From Cymbidium sinense (taxonomy: Eukaryota > Streptophyta > Magnoliopsida > Asparagales > Orchidaceae), in NCBI GenBank assembly GCA_021442155.1, contig CM038229.1, positions 71,258,443-71,322,442 on the forward strand: DNA of 64,000 bases, in the 5' to 3' direction. Of this stretch, positions 13,601 through 25,791 are shown piece by piece (the first letter of the stretch is position 1; every line of letters starts with the position of its first letter). The translations under genes and the position numbers were made by a program. The notes beneath the pieces are model-generated. The model was not told the origin of the DNA and searched no databases. It saw only the letters and a list, made by a program, of their open reading frames with translations.

Positions 13601-16175
13601 TCTCTGGCTGGCTGTTTCTCCTTATCTACTACTCACTGCCCCTAGTTTTTCCTCATATACCTTCTACAGCTTCGCCTTTGTTGGTAGATCTGGAGAAGGC
13701 AACTGTTTGGCTTCTCTTTGCAAACTAGCCACCTTATCGATTAATTTCTCAAAAGATTTGATGGTGAAACTTTTGAGCATGAAGGAGATCGGGCCATGGA
13801 TATTCTTTAGTAGAATCTCGATGACATGATGTTTAGACAGCTGAGGTTCATATTTCATACTCAAATTATGCCATTTGAGAATGTAATCATCAAGGGACTC
13901 ACCATGGTTTTGTTGAGCCACAATGAGATCTCAACTTGACCCTTTCTTTGAGCTCGAAACCTCTTGATAAAGAGTTGCTCCAACTCAGCAAAAGTCTTCA
14001 CTGAACTATTGAAAAGTTCAACACACAAATCAAAAGCTATCCTTGCAAAGCTACTGACGAAGAGACAGAAGAGTAAAGCATCACTTCCATCGTATTGTAA
14101 TAATTAGCTCTGAAATGTGTAATATGCTGCCTCAGGTTCCTATTGCCATCAAAACTCTTGAAATAAAGTGGCACGAAACCCTTAGGGTATTGGATTGTAT
14201 CAAATTTCTCTGGGTAGGGTCTACCCTTTAGAACTAATGATCCTCCTCGGGCTTGAGCCAACACTTCCCTCACTTGCTGCTCAACCATGAACTTAATGTC
14301 CTTTTTTTGTATAAAGGTATTATCCACTACTTTCCTATACAAACTGGTGTTGCTCTGCTCTACTGGAGGTAAAGTCTTGGCTGGATCCAAGACATGAACC
14401 AACTCTAGCTAAGCGGTCTAGTAAGATGATATGGGATTGATTACATGCGCTAAGATAGATCTTCAAGCCTCTTCTCCATCCTATCTATTTTTTAATATTT
14501 CTGCTTTATCTATGCTAGGAGGTGTTGGGTCGACTAGGCTGTGTCTTCCTGCTCAACCTCAACACCTTCCATAGTTTGCTACTCTCTAAGGAGGAATTCC
14601 CTAGTGTCTACCATTAACACCCCTGCTGAATCTCCTAATAAATCATCTTCATTAGGATCAAAGCTGATGTTCTCCTGATCAAACCCGTCATATCCTAGGA
14701 TCTCTTTCTTCTTGATGAGATAATGGGCTACTATAGCATCTAAAGAATGATCTATCTGAACTAACACAAATGACTTTGGCTGACCGATGGTGGGATCATT
14801 ATCATATACTGTGAGGCACTGGACCTCCCCTACTGTTGGAGAGTTAACCCTGTGAGGGCTACACTCGTTGGAAGAAATACACTCCTGACTATCACTAACT
14901 CTGTATGGGGTGACACTCCTAGGAGGATCTTTCATCGTAAGTGCAACAGAGCTGTCACCTTCAACCTCGGCAACTGCTATCTCCATCGTATGCTATGGTG
15001 GCGGTGGTGACGAGATGACTACGATACTTCAGGGTCGCCATTCCTTCCTCACCATGGGAAGGCGGCGGGAGAGCTCACCTGCGATGGCGTGTAGATGGAA
15101 CAGGATCCCTTAGTCATAGCCAAATCACTAGTGGGGGTCTCTTCTCCCCAGATGCGGCCTTCATGGCCATAGGTGGAATTGGAGATACTGGAATGTGGAC
15201 CGGAGATGGTGGACGGGGGGTAGAGCAGTGTGGTGGAGACACCATCGACTCTTTTGGGATAGGAGCTTCTCTCCTATGATGTGTAGTCCTCGTAAGTAGA
15301 ATGTTGTCAGTATGATCAACGTGGGTAGCTCACTGATCAGGAAAGTCAACAAGTGTAGAGGTCGCTGACTGCTGGCTGAACCTTTGCCTCTCCCGGCTAG
15401 TAATGTGAACTGAAGTATGGGACTTCCTAGCCCTCTCTTATCTAATATGCTTCCCCATGCTACAGGGGATAATAGATCTCAAATCAAATTGAGCCCTATA
15501 CTCAGATTGTCCATTAGCTCTACCAACCTGGCGAAGAACTATCCTCAGGCCGGTGTATGACCTCCTATTCTCAGTAATTGGAGCCTAGAAATGCACCGCT
15601 GGTGGAGGTGAAGTAGAAATCCTCCTGGCATCTTCTCTATCAAAACCAAAAAGGGGTTGAAACCTATTCTCTGTAATGAGAGGAGACACTATCCTAGGTG
15701 ACTCCTCCACGACAGACTGAGCAACTGTCTCCAACTCTCTCACGATGTGAGTGTGATACCGCTTTTTATGTTCTCTTTTGGGTCCTGGTAGGGTGAGCAA
15801 AGTAAGAGCTAGACCCAACCTCAAAAGCAGGGGAGACAATCTTTGGGATCAGGGGAGCCTTCCCCTTGGAAGGTGCTAGTAAGTGGGTGCTGGCCCTAAC
15901 TGAGGTAGCATGGAAAATAATCAGCATCACTAACTACTCTGTCAATTGGATCGCCACCTTCCTCTTGAGAGAATCTCGAATCGGCATGTCAACTGAATGG
16001 CGGGCTCTGCACTCCTATTAATCCTGAGGGAGGTCCCCTTACATGTAATACGGACCCCCTCAAAACCTCGACCAAAGTGGATGTGGTGGGCATAGTTAGA
16101 GAATGGGAGGTTGGCCTGATCCAGGGCCAGATCCATCCCGTGGGGAAAGGTAAACACATATCTTTGAGCAGCCAT
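10627..16175 (-). pseudogene. gag: Gag-protease pseudogene of insert B1
   Basis: The reading starts at ATG 16175 and runs leftward. A long N-terminal part (16175 to about 14410) is not recognised. The Gag domain (about 14400-13660) shows the Tat pattern KGRPYPEKF, YPKGFVPLYF and LRQHITHF. Then comes a His/Cys-rich stretch (about 13200-13280, HHHMLSHILKDCFTFKD) and a retropepsin (about 12150-11830) whose active site reads LIDPGESVNI, with Glu where the third copy has Ala. In-frame stops lie at 14409-14411, 13222-13224, 12504-12506 and 12429-12431, plus frameshifts. All these stops are shared with the copy at 47926-52329. Coding is lost; RT and integrase are absent. Confidence 0.8.
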
Positions 16176-16386
16176 TGCTATCAATTAAAACTAAAATTGA
16201 AACTGATGCTGAATGAAAGTCTGCAATGTTAAAAATAAATTTGAATCAGATACCTATCGATTTTGAATTCGAATTTAGAATTTGAACCCATACCCAACAT
16301 CTTCAAAGTGTTAAGTCAGGCTTAAATGGATTTGGAAGAGACTTTGAGATTTGATTGGAAAGAGAAATTTTTTTTTGAATATAGAA

Positions 16387-18200
16387 TCCACTTTCAACAA
16401 ATCTGGGTATGTTGAAAAATGGGTTTAAATATTTTTTTTTTAGAGAGATTCTTCCATAGGTTCATATTTGAATTCTGATTTTTATTTTAAATTTGTGATT
16501 TTTGGGGTTTACTCATTTAGCAAATTTGGGTATGCTAAATGAGATGTTTGAAAATATTTTTTTCTTTTTATTTATTTGCTTTGTTTTGTGAATCATTTGT
16601 GATTTGAAAATGGAATTCTCATTTAGCAAATTTAGGTATGCTAAATTAGGAATCCAAGTGTGTTTTGTTTTTGAAATTTTTTGAAAATAGGATTCTTAAC
16701 AAATTTAGGTATGCTAAGGAAATCCTAATGTGTTTCTTTTATTTTTAGAGATTTTGATTTTGAAAAATAGGATCCTTAGAAAATTTGGGTATACTAAGGA
16801 AAACCTAATGTGTTTCTTTTTATTTTTAGAGATTTTGATTTAAAAAATAGGATCCTTAATAAATTTGAGTATGCTAAAGAAAGCCTAATGTGTTTTTTTT
16901 TTTTTTTTTTGGATTTTGTTTTGAAAATGGAGACTTCACTTTAGTAGCAAATGTGGTATGTTAAAATGAAGTTCCAATGTGTTTCTTTTGTTTTGAAAAA
17001 TGGAGACTTCACTTTAGCAAATGCGATATGCCAAAATGAAGTTCCAATAGTGTTTCTTTTGTTTTGAATTTTATTTTGAAAATGGAGACTTCGCTTTAGC
17101 AAATGTGGTATGCTAAAATGAAATTCCAAAAGTGTTTTGAAATTTTTTTTATTTTAAAAAATGGAGACTTCACTTTAGCAAATGGGGTATGCCAAAATGA
17201 AGTTCAAATATATTTTGAAAAATTTTATTTTTTTGTTGATCTTAAAAAGAAAAATTTCCATTTAACAAATTTGGATATGTAAGATGGAAATCAATTATGT
17301 CTCATTTTTCAAAGATATATTTTTATGTGTGATTATTACTTTTTGAAAGAAGAAATTTCAACCTAATCATATCTGGAATATGTTAAGTGGAATTTCAAAA
17401 TAGTGTCATTTTATTTGGAAATGAAATCTTCATTCAATAAATTTGAGTATATTGAATGGAGAAGTTTCATATGTGCTTTTTGAAAATTTATTTTTGATTT
17501 TTTTTTGTTGGAAATGAAACCTCCATTCAATAAATGTGGGTATATTTAATGAAGAGGTTTCATATGTGTTTTTTGGAAATTTATTTTTTTGATTTTTGTT
17601 AGAAATGAAACCTCCATTCAATAAATGTGGATATATTGAATGGAGAAGTTTCATGTGTGCTTTTTGAAAATTTATTTTTGATTTTGATTAAAAATGAAAC
17701 CTCCATTCAATAAATGTGGGTATATTTAATGGAGAGGTTTCATATATGCTTTTTTTAAATTTGAAAATTCTAACTTAACACATGTGGAATGTGTTGAGTG
17801 GAATTTCAAAGTTGTGATTTTGGCTTGAAGATGTAACATCCATTCAACACATTCGGATGTATTGAATGGAAAAACCCATCTTCAAATTTTGTGCTTTTTT
17901 GAAAGTTTAGGAATGTTGGAATTTTATTATTTTTGGAAGTGAAGTCTTCATCAAAATGAATTGAGTGAAGAAATTCATTTGTGTTTTTTTTGGAAGTTTA
18001 GGATTGTTAGTTTTATTTTTGAATTGTTTCTACATGTAATAATTGTGAAAAATGTTAAATGTAGTACGAATAGTTTATTAAGTGTATTTTGAAAAAGTGC
18101 TTTTTCGAAATTATTGATTTTTTATAAAAGATTTATTTTTCTTTATATTTTGGAATGAATCTTACCTTACCATAAATATGATAAGGAGGAAGTCTTTAGT
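16387..18200 (-). repeat. Leader hairpin array of insert B1
   Basis: Roughly twenty imperfect repeats of 60-90 bp lie between the gag start and the primer-binding site. Each is a fold-back around a conserved AAATTTGGGTAT-like loop, but the stems differ: CTCATTTAGCA/TGCTAAATGAG (16512-16543), TCCTTAG/CTAAGGA (about 16772-16801), CTCCATTCAATA/TATTGAATGGAG (about 17610-17645), AACTTAACACA/TGTGTTGAGT (about 17771-17800). No protein is encoded. Confidence 0.8.
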
Positions 18201-18435
18201 TAATTCTTTTTTTTTATTAAAATTTATTTTCACCCATTGGGGAACCCAACAGGGGTTTTAAGACCACAACGGGGTGAGGTCCTAAAACCTAAAGATGTTG
18301 GCTAGCATAACTTAAGGATGAAATAAGCTAAGTGCCAACAGAAAGAAAGATAGTCTTGAATTTATACAAAAGTATGAACCCACTATCGATACTTGGAGAC
18401 AACAATCATTTACCAAAGATGGAGAGAGGAACCTT

Positions 18436-18452
18436 CCACAGTGGAGTACTTT
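18436..18452 (-). other. Decayed primer-binding site of B1
   Basis: On the minus strand this reads AAGTACTCCACTGTGG against TGGCGACTCCACTGGGG in element A, and lies in the same context (GAGAGGAACC next to it). The core ACTCCACTG is kept; the 5' end has decayed. Confidence 0.6.
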
Positions 18453-18738
18453 AAAAATAGATAGGTTTACTCATAAGGATTAACAATTGTCATCTAACTA
18501 TGATATATTTTTGGAATGTCCAATCTCACCCATGTAAATAGAATTTTCTCATCTTAAGGCTCACTTATTTAATAAAGGGGTGCTTAATTTGTTGAATTTT
18601 GAGTGTAAAATAAAGTAAATGTAGAGATTTTAAATTTAGGGAAAATGATTGTATATATCTGTGGGTTTAAAAATTTATATATATCTCCGCCTTCATCTAT
18701 TCCCCTTTTCAGAAAAGAAGGATAAATAAATAAATAAA
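18453..18738 (-). repeat. Degraded LTR remnants between B1 and the host LTR
   Basis: 18470-18560 weakly resembles the first 500 bp of LTR-a. From 18660 there is a clear LTR-b start (TGTGGGTTTAAAAATTT) of about 78 bp that matches 19039-19110. It then joins LTR-a at 18739 through an AATTT microhomology. No gene. Confidence 0.5.
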
Positions 18739-19038
18739 TTTGACCTAGGTTTGAATTTGACTCATTTGAATTCAAATAGGTAAAATGGGCTAAGTTGACC
18801 AATTTGACCAAATTAGGTTAGGATAGGTGTTAAGTCAAGTTCAATTAGTTAATTGAAAATGATTATAGGCTTTGGTTTGGTTTACTTTGAATTTAATTTA
18901 GATTTTGGCCAGTTTGTCCCTTTAGGTCAATTTGGGCTAGGTTAGGTCAAGTTGACCAATTGGTCAAATTGGGCTCAATCATGGCTTTGGTCAAGTTCAA
19001 TAAGTGATTTAGAATGAACTTGAGCCATTTGTTGTAAT
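18739..19038 (-). repeat. Element A 3' LTR, part 2 (includes right copy of the 183-bp direct repeat)
   Basis: 18739-18921 repeats 6338-6520; 18922-19038 then carries LTR-a onward, matching about 54219-54340. It is cut at 19038 by the solo LTR and continues at 24421 with CAATTTGGATCAAATC. Confidence 0.75.
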
Positions 19039-20666
19039 TGTGAGTTTAAAAATTTATATATATCCCCGCCTTCATATATTCCCCTTTTTGAAAAAGAAGG
19101 ATAAATGAAAACAAATATATATATATATATATACATCTTGTTGGGATGCTACACAGATTTGCAGATGTTCTTATTTGCGAGATCATGTATGACATTGAGG
19201 AAATGTGTACTATCTCGAGAGATAGAAGCCACCACCTTACAATGGACCTAATCACCTCAATAATGACTCTTAAGGACTATGGGTCTTCGGAATGTACCAG
19301 AGATTCTTCCCCTACTTTACATGAAAAAGTAAAGCAATGTTTATTTTAAATCGGGTTTGTTAAGTTCCCTATAGGGGTAAGCCCCCATAGTTAATTACAT
19401 CCCAAGGAGCAGAATTCCTTAGAAATACTCTCGATTAAGATAAATGATTGTTGTCTCCAAAGATTTCAAAATAGTTGAACTATCAATCGATTGGTTTATT
19501 TTTAGAAAGTCAAGTGAGATTGATCAAGAGGAGGGAGTTCTTATCAAAGCCAAATAAAAATAAGTAGGGGATGTTTAAGATACTAGGAAGCCTAGTAAGC
19601 ATCCTAAATTACCTTATGGTTGGGCTTTACATTTTTGACATTGAATTAATTTACTTTGAGTTGAATTTTTATTAGAAATGTAGGGCTTACAATTCCATAC
19701 TATAAGGTTATGAAAAATGCCTAAGAGGTGATGATTTATGCTAAGGGCCCACAAAGGGGAGGAGCAACCTTTAAAACTAAATCTAAGGAGCTTTGGCGAG
19801 AGCCAAAATCACGACCTAATTATAAGGCAAAAATGAATATTTGGTTTACCTCCATAAGAGAGGATAAACCGCCCGACTGTTGGACTTACAACCGCCTAGA
19901 TGTGGCCGACAACTAACTCCTCCTACGATTTTAAAATATGTAGGCAAGTCTTATGTTTATGCAAGATAGCAAGACTATTATTTATTTAGAATAAAACTAA
20001 GTCCATAAACACACTTTCTAAAAGACTAGATCATGTAGGGCATGCTTTAATGACTTTAATCTAATGCAAATTTTGTTACATTTTTTTTTGGACAATCAAT
20101 TTGACATAAGCTTTAGGATTTTTATGCCTAATGCATGAGAAATTAGATTATGGGCCAAAATCAGCAAGATAAGGAGGTGTGTTTCCACCATGGCTCTCAT
20201 AGATAAAGCTAAGTTCTCTGGCAAAGGTGGAAGCCCTCCAAAATAAGAGTGAACTATATCCTTTTATGCATGATGTTAGGAAAGAAAAGACAACATCCAG
20301 CTAAGGGGTTACTAATTCTTTTATATTGATTTTTAGCCTAAGCTTTTAGATGAGTTTATGAATTATTTATTTTTAATTTTGAGTTAATTAATTTGGTAGA
20401 AGATTTATTTTTTCTTAAGAGCCTAATCGTCTTCCAGGCCATATGTAGAACAAGGAAGAAATTAGAAAAATATGTCATTTCTAATGCACAAGCTAAACAA
20501 AACATCAAACATTTTATAAAGTTAACGCAAAAGAATAAAAGGCCATTTATGATTGGGCACCACTACACAAACTCGAAAGCAAATTGGGTAGCCGAGCTCT
20601 ACCCATATATAACCCGATTATAAATAAATTAATTTACAATAAAGTAAAAATTCATGTTATGAGGGT

Positions 20667-20741
20667 CTTCATTCTTCATTTGTTCTTTCTTCTTTCTTCT
20701 TTTCTTCTTCCTTTTCTTTCTTCTCTTCTTTCTTCTTTGGT
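20667..20741 (-). repeat. TTC/GAA tract in the solo LTR
   Basis: This is nearly identical to 7877-7955, in the same LTR-b context. Confidence 0.8.
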
Positions 20742-21249
20742 TCCTTCTTTTGGATGGCTGGAATGTGGATGCTCCAAAGGCTTCACATGGTATATAAGAT
20801 GAGATCTTATGACCAATGTTCATCCTAATCCCCCATAACAATCATTCTAAAATCCTAATTATAAAAATTACATGAAAAAGAAAAGTAAATCTAACTAACA
20901 CCTGCAAAATAGAGATTAGTTAAATAAAACATATAAATCTCAAGCATGTATATTAGACTTAGCACTCCACACATGGGTAACCAGGTCCACCTAACCTATT
21001 GGATTATGCTTAGGGGTATAAGCACTTGCACGATAAAAATAATTATATTTTTATTACAACGCCCCTTAAGCACAATCCCCTACAAAAATAATAATTAGAC
21101 GTGCTTTTAGATTATTCTCCTATGAATTATCTTTCCAATGCTTTTTACCTTATATTTTAAAGATTTTTCTAGAATTAGTTATGGTAATTAAGAAGAATTA
21201 AATAAATCCCTAATTAAAATAGCTAATCCCATCGGTTCCATGTGGAGGC

Positions 21250-21310
21250 TGACATGGCACGTGCTTTCCACGTGGTGTGACAGGAGAGGCTATTTAAGTT
21301 GTCACATCAT
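21250..21310. promoter_or_regulatory. Promoter-like core of LTR-b: two G-boxes and TATTTAAG
   Basis: Two CACGTG boxes (21258-21263, 21269-21274) lie 17-28 bp before TATTTAAG (21291-21298), then GTTGTCACATC. The AT box and its right flank recur in the other three long LTR copies. The order suits a plus-strand transcript, opposite to gag-pol, but AAATA on the minus strand could serve the element itself. No transcript evidence is available here. Confidence 0.45.
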
Positions 21311-22090
21311 AGTGCCATGTTAGTGGTAACACTACATGCTTTCTCACCATCTATCTGATCAAGGATCAGACGGCTTAGATTAGGCCTGCAGTATTAAAGG
21401 ATTAAATCAAATATCCTACACGTCTTGCTCATGGCCGTCCTTCTAAAATGCATGGATGGACGACCCATTATCCATCCCTGATCTTCCCCATGGGAGATGG
21501 CCACTGTCCATCTTCTATGAGAAGATCCAAGCTCGATTGATCTTGGATTGAAACCAAATTCAACCCGCACCATCTAAGAGTAAAGGGGAACACATCCAAC
21601 AACTAACTTTGCTTGGGGTGAAACTTTCCTTCACAAAGGACCAAGATAAAATGAAACTATGCTCGGTTTAATGACATACCTCGCTGGAGGCTATCACCGA
21701 TGCTTGAATCCTTTGAAGTAGCTTCGTCTAGTGGAGACGAAGCATTATTGAAGGTTTAAGGTGTTGAGATTGAATGGATCTTCCTATGGACCAATTTCAC
21801 CTTCAAATGCTCAAGACCTTGATCAAAGTCCCACCTCCCTTGCCTTTGGAGCTTGGAAGAAGCTTGGGATGAGTTCAACTAGGCCCTCTGAGGGTGCTCG
21901 AAGGAAGAATTGGATTGGTTTGGAGTATTGAGTGAGATTGAAATTGGCTTGAACTCCCTTATTTTCGGTTTAGAGAAGCCGATAAATGGAGAATTCTAAC
22001 TCACTATAGGAAGCTTGGGGAGACTTGCAATGACTTGATCTGAGTTCCTTAAGCTTAATTGAATGTGTCCCCTATGAATTCAAGTGGAAA

Positions 22091-22113
22091 TAGGGGGAGT
22101 ATATCTCCCCCTA
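22091..22113. other. Conserved G/C palindrome in LTR-b
   Basis: Arms TAGGGGGAG and CTCCCCCTA flank TATAT, a perfect 9-bp inverted repeat. It occupies the place of the GGGTATAC palindrome in LTR-a with different arm bases. Confidence 0.65.
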
Positions 22114-24420
22114 GGTGAGTCAAACGATCAAGCAAGGCTTTGCTATTTTGATCCAATTCACCTCCTTGAGTGGGTTTGTTAGGCCATTTAGGGTGGCATT
22201 GCATTTGGTTTTGGCCAGAGAAGGAGTGGAGGAGATAGCCATGTGCAAAACAAGGTGGGGGAAGGAATCCCATCTGCTCATTTTCATGGGGGTGCTCAGT
22301 TTTGACCTTGGGTTGGGTTTGGCTGACCCAAACCCATTGGGTCATGTGCACCATGTCCATTAGTGACCATTTGGTCCACTAAGAGGATGCCAATTGTCCA
22401 TGAAAAATAATAGACCAAATTCAAAGTGGTTTTTATTTTAGGTTATCTTATTTCCTAGGGATAAAATGATCATTTGGCTTGGATTTCAATTTGAGTATGT
22501 TTGATATGATTAAAAAATGGGTTGGGCCAAGTTTCAATGAATTTGGAGTTGATTTGATATGATTTGGCTCATGTTGACCCATTTTGATCAAAATAGGTCA
22601 ACTTGGGTCAAACTAAGGGTTGGGTTGAGTTCATATGACTATTTGAAACAAATTGGCAACTTTGGTTTAGTTCAATTTGGTTTAGATTTGGTTTTGGTTC
22701 ATTTGATTTTATTTAGGTCAAATGAGTCAAGTTGATCAATTTGACTCATTTGACCTATTTAGGTTAGGTCATAGGTTGGTTTAGGTTTAGTTGGTCATTT
22801 GAAATGGATTGGTATCTTTATTTCCAATTAATTTTAGTTTAATTTGATTTTAATTCAAAATGACCTATTAGGTAAAGGTCGGTTCATGGTCGATTGGGCA
22901 AGGTTGAGTCTAGTTGGCAAATTGAGGCTTTGGTCAAGTTCAGCAATCATTTTAGAATGATTTTGACCCCTTAGTTTCAATCAATTTGGCTTAGATCAAG
23001 TTTTGACACATTTTGATTTTTTAGGTAAAGTTGGGTCAACTTGGGTCAATTGGCCAATTGGGTTAGGTTAGGCTCAAATGATGACTTGGTCAAGTTCAAG
23101 CATTGATCATGAATGAGCTTTGATCAATGGTTTCAATCAATTTGGCCTATGGTGAATTTTGGCTAATTTAGGTTTCATTTTGGCTAAGTGTTGACTTGGT
23201 CAACCCTTAAGTTTGACCTAATTTGGGTGATTGATCATCTCATGATAATGCTCACAATGTGAGGCTTAGTTAGGCTTAGTTCAATCCAATTTGGGTAGGA
23301 TTATAATTTGGCTCAAAAAGAGTACTTTAGGTCACTTCGGGTCAAGTGAGCGTAAGTAGGTCAAATGGCTCAGTCAAAGCTTGATTTGAGTCTGATTGAA
23401 CTCACATATGGACTTATGATTGAAATATAAATCCATTTGCAAGAGATTTGAAGTTAAATGGGTTTTTGATTCACTTGACAATTTCAAGTTCAAAGGGTGA
23501 ATATGAGTTTGACTTGGGTTTGATTTTTGAATTTAGTTTTGGTTTGGTGATTGAAGTTTATGTTTATATTTGAATTCATGATTGTAGAATTGATTGAATC
23601 ATGCAGAAAAATCAAGGGTTTGACTTGATTTGAAATTGATTTGGCTAAATTCAAGAGTTATACTTGAAAGGCTTAGGTTGAATTTTGATTGAATTTGAGT
23701 TTGATTTTTGTAGTTCGTTTTGGTTGTTTGAATTTATATTTCATTTATATATATGAATATAAATGAGAATATAAATGGGCTATGGAAAAAATTCATGAAT
23801 TTGAAGTGATTTGAACTTGATTTGAGCTAAGTCCATGAGAGGGAATTAGAGGACTTGGGAAAGATTTTTGGATTTGATCATGGATCTTGGATTTGATTTT
23901 AGGTTTAATTTTGATTAATTTGAATTTATATTTCATTTATATATGTGAATTTAAATGAGAAAATTTCTTGAATTTGAAGTGATTTGAATTTGATTCAAGC
24001 TAAATCCATGAGAGGAAATCAAAGGACTTAGGAAATATTTTGGAATTTTGGATTTCAATCATAAGCTTCAATCACTTAGAACTTATTTGAGTTTGAGAAA
24101 ATCAATTAAGTTGGAATTGATTTAAGTTTTGATGTTGATCTGATTTGGAATTTGGAGTTGGTTTAGACTTGATTTTTAATTTGACTTAAAGGAAGGAAGT
24201 GAGGAATTTGGTTCAAGCTATAGGGTATGAAAACTTTCCTAACACACCTAAGGCATGACCTATTCCTATGGCTAACTCTTATATGTCTCTAGGGTTAGGT
24301 TAAGTGTCCACCTAATCACTAGATGTGTCTTAAGACAAAAGAACTCTTAAAGTCTAAGAGAAGTCCTATGTCTAAGATGGAGGGGTTGAGAGCTCTTCTA
24401 AAATTGAGGTCAACAATAAT

Positions 24421-25791
24421 CAATTTGGATCAAATCATGATTTGACCCATTTTGGCTTTTTAGGCCAATTTGGGTCAACTTAGGTCAAATGGCTAATTGG
24501 ACTTGGTTTGGCTCAATTGAGGGTTTGGTCATGTTCAATCATTGATTATGAGTGGGTTTGAGTCAATGGTTTCAATCAATTTGGTATATGGTGGGTTTTG
24601 GTAAGTTTGGGTTTCATTTGGGCTAAAGGTTGACTTGGTCAAAGGTCCAAGTTGATCTGGTTTGACCCAATTCAAGATAATTGATTAACATAGGATGATT
24701 GTTGATCATGATATGGGGTTTGGATAGGCTTAGTTAATCTAATTTTGGTTGGATTAGGACTTCGCTCAAAAAAGTCTTTTAGGTCACTTTGGGTCAAGTG
24801 GACTTAAATGAGTCAATTGACTTGATCTTAGCATGATTCAAGTTTAATTGAATTCTCATATGGACTTATGATAAAAATATAAATCCAATTGCAAGTGGTT
24901 TGAAGCCCTATGGATTTTGGTTCATATGACAATTTTAAGTCAAAAGGGGTCAACATGGGTTTGACTTTGGTTGACTTGGATTTGGATTGATAATTGTAGT
25001 TTATGTTTATATTTGGAACAATGACCCAAGGAGTGATTGAATCATGAAGAAATCCATGAGTTTTGAGTTGATTTGGATATCATTTAATCAAGTTCAAAAA
25101 ATTGGTTAAAAGGGTTAAGATTGTGAATTTGATTTGATTTGGGTTTGGTTTTAGCAATTTAGATTTATATTTCATTTATATTTATGAATATAAATGAAAA
25201 TATAAATGATTCATGAGAAAATCATTTGATTTTGGAATGATTTGGAAGTAAATTTGACCAAATTGAGGGATGTAGGTCAAAAGGGCTTAAGTAGGGAATT
25301 GATTTAGTTTTGTTTAGTTTTATTTGATTTGAATGGTTTGAATTTAGATTTGATTTATATTTGTGAATAAAAATTAAATAATAAATAATTTATAAAGAAA
25401 TCAACCAAATTTGATTTGGTTTGAAGGAGGTTTTGGCTAAGCATATGAGGATGGTTCATATGGCTTAGAAAAGAGTTTTGGAGTTTGAATTTGATCATGG
25501 GTTTCAATCATTTGGAGTTGGATTTGATTTATGATTTTGCATTTGAATTCGACTTTTGTTTGGAAGAAGGAAGCAAGGATTGGGTTTAAGGCTTATAGGG
25601 GTAGGCAAGTCTTCCTAAATCCCTAAGGCATAACCTATTCCTATGGCTAACTCTTCTAAGTCTCTAGGATTAGGTTAAGTGTTCACTTAATCACTAGAAG
25701 TGTCTTAAAATAAAAGAGCTCTTAGTGTCTACAAGAGCCTTAGATCTATGATGATGAAGTTGAGAGCACACTCCCAAAAGTGAGTTCAACA
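24421..25791 (-). repeat. Element A 3' LTR, part 3 (inner end)
   Basis: This continues LTR-a after the solo LTR and aligns with about 54345-55662. It ends GTTCAACA at 25791, the 5' end of the LTR on the element's strand. The sequence is low-complexity TTTGATTTGG/GGTCAA words followed by a better conserved 200-bp end. No purine-rich tract is obvious on the minus strand directly outside the LTR. Confidence 0.75.

Larger units (their letters stand above)
6521..18738 (-). mobile_element. Insert B1: pol-less Tat-lineage element (LTR-b, gag-protease, leader, PBS remnant)
   Basis: From left to right B1 holds a truncated 3' LTR of subfamily B (6521-10626), a gag-protease region on the minus strand (10627-16175), a leader hairpin array (about 16387-18200), a decayed primer-binding site (18436-18452) and LTR remnants. 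RT, RNase H, integrase, the 3' untranslated region and about 3.4 kb of the 3' LTR are missing. The deletion joins LTR sequence near an AATCCC motif to coding sequence equivalent to about 32186 in element A. It sits inside the 3' LTR of element A. Confidence 0.75.
19039..24415 (-). mobile_element. Solo LTR of subfamily B with target-site duplication
   Basis: It starts TGTGAGTTTAAAAATTT, ends GGTCAACA, and is flanked by GTAAT (19034-19038) and ATAAT (24416-24420), a 5-bp duplication with one change. The LTR-a sequence is continuous across it. It is about 5.4 kb and lacks 2.2 kb near 21100 that the B1 copy keeps, so the full LTR-b was about 7.6 kb. No internal sequence remains, which fits LTR-LTR recombination. 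It includes an (AT)n run (19115-19133), a TTC tract, the promoter-like core (21250-21310) and a palindrome (22091-22113). The right 2 kb is low-complexity TTGGGTCAA-type sequence. Confidence 0.8.

Noticed and set aside
22055..22363. Overlapping open frames of 82 and 101 codons in the solo LTR
   Set aside because: Open on both strands at once, not preserved in LTR-c (55660-55900), no recognisable domain.
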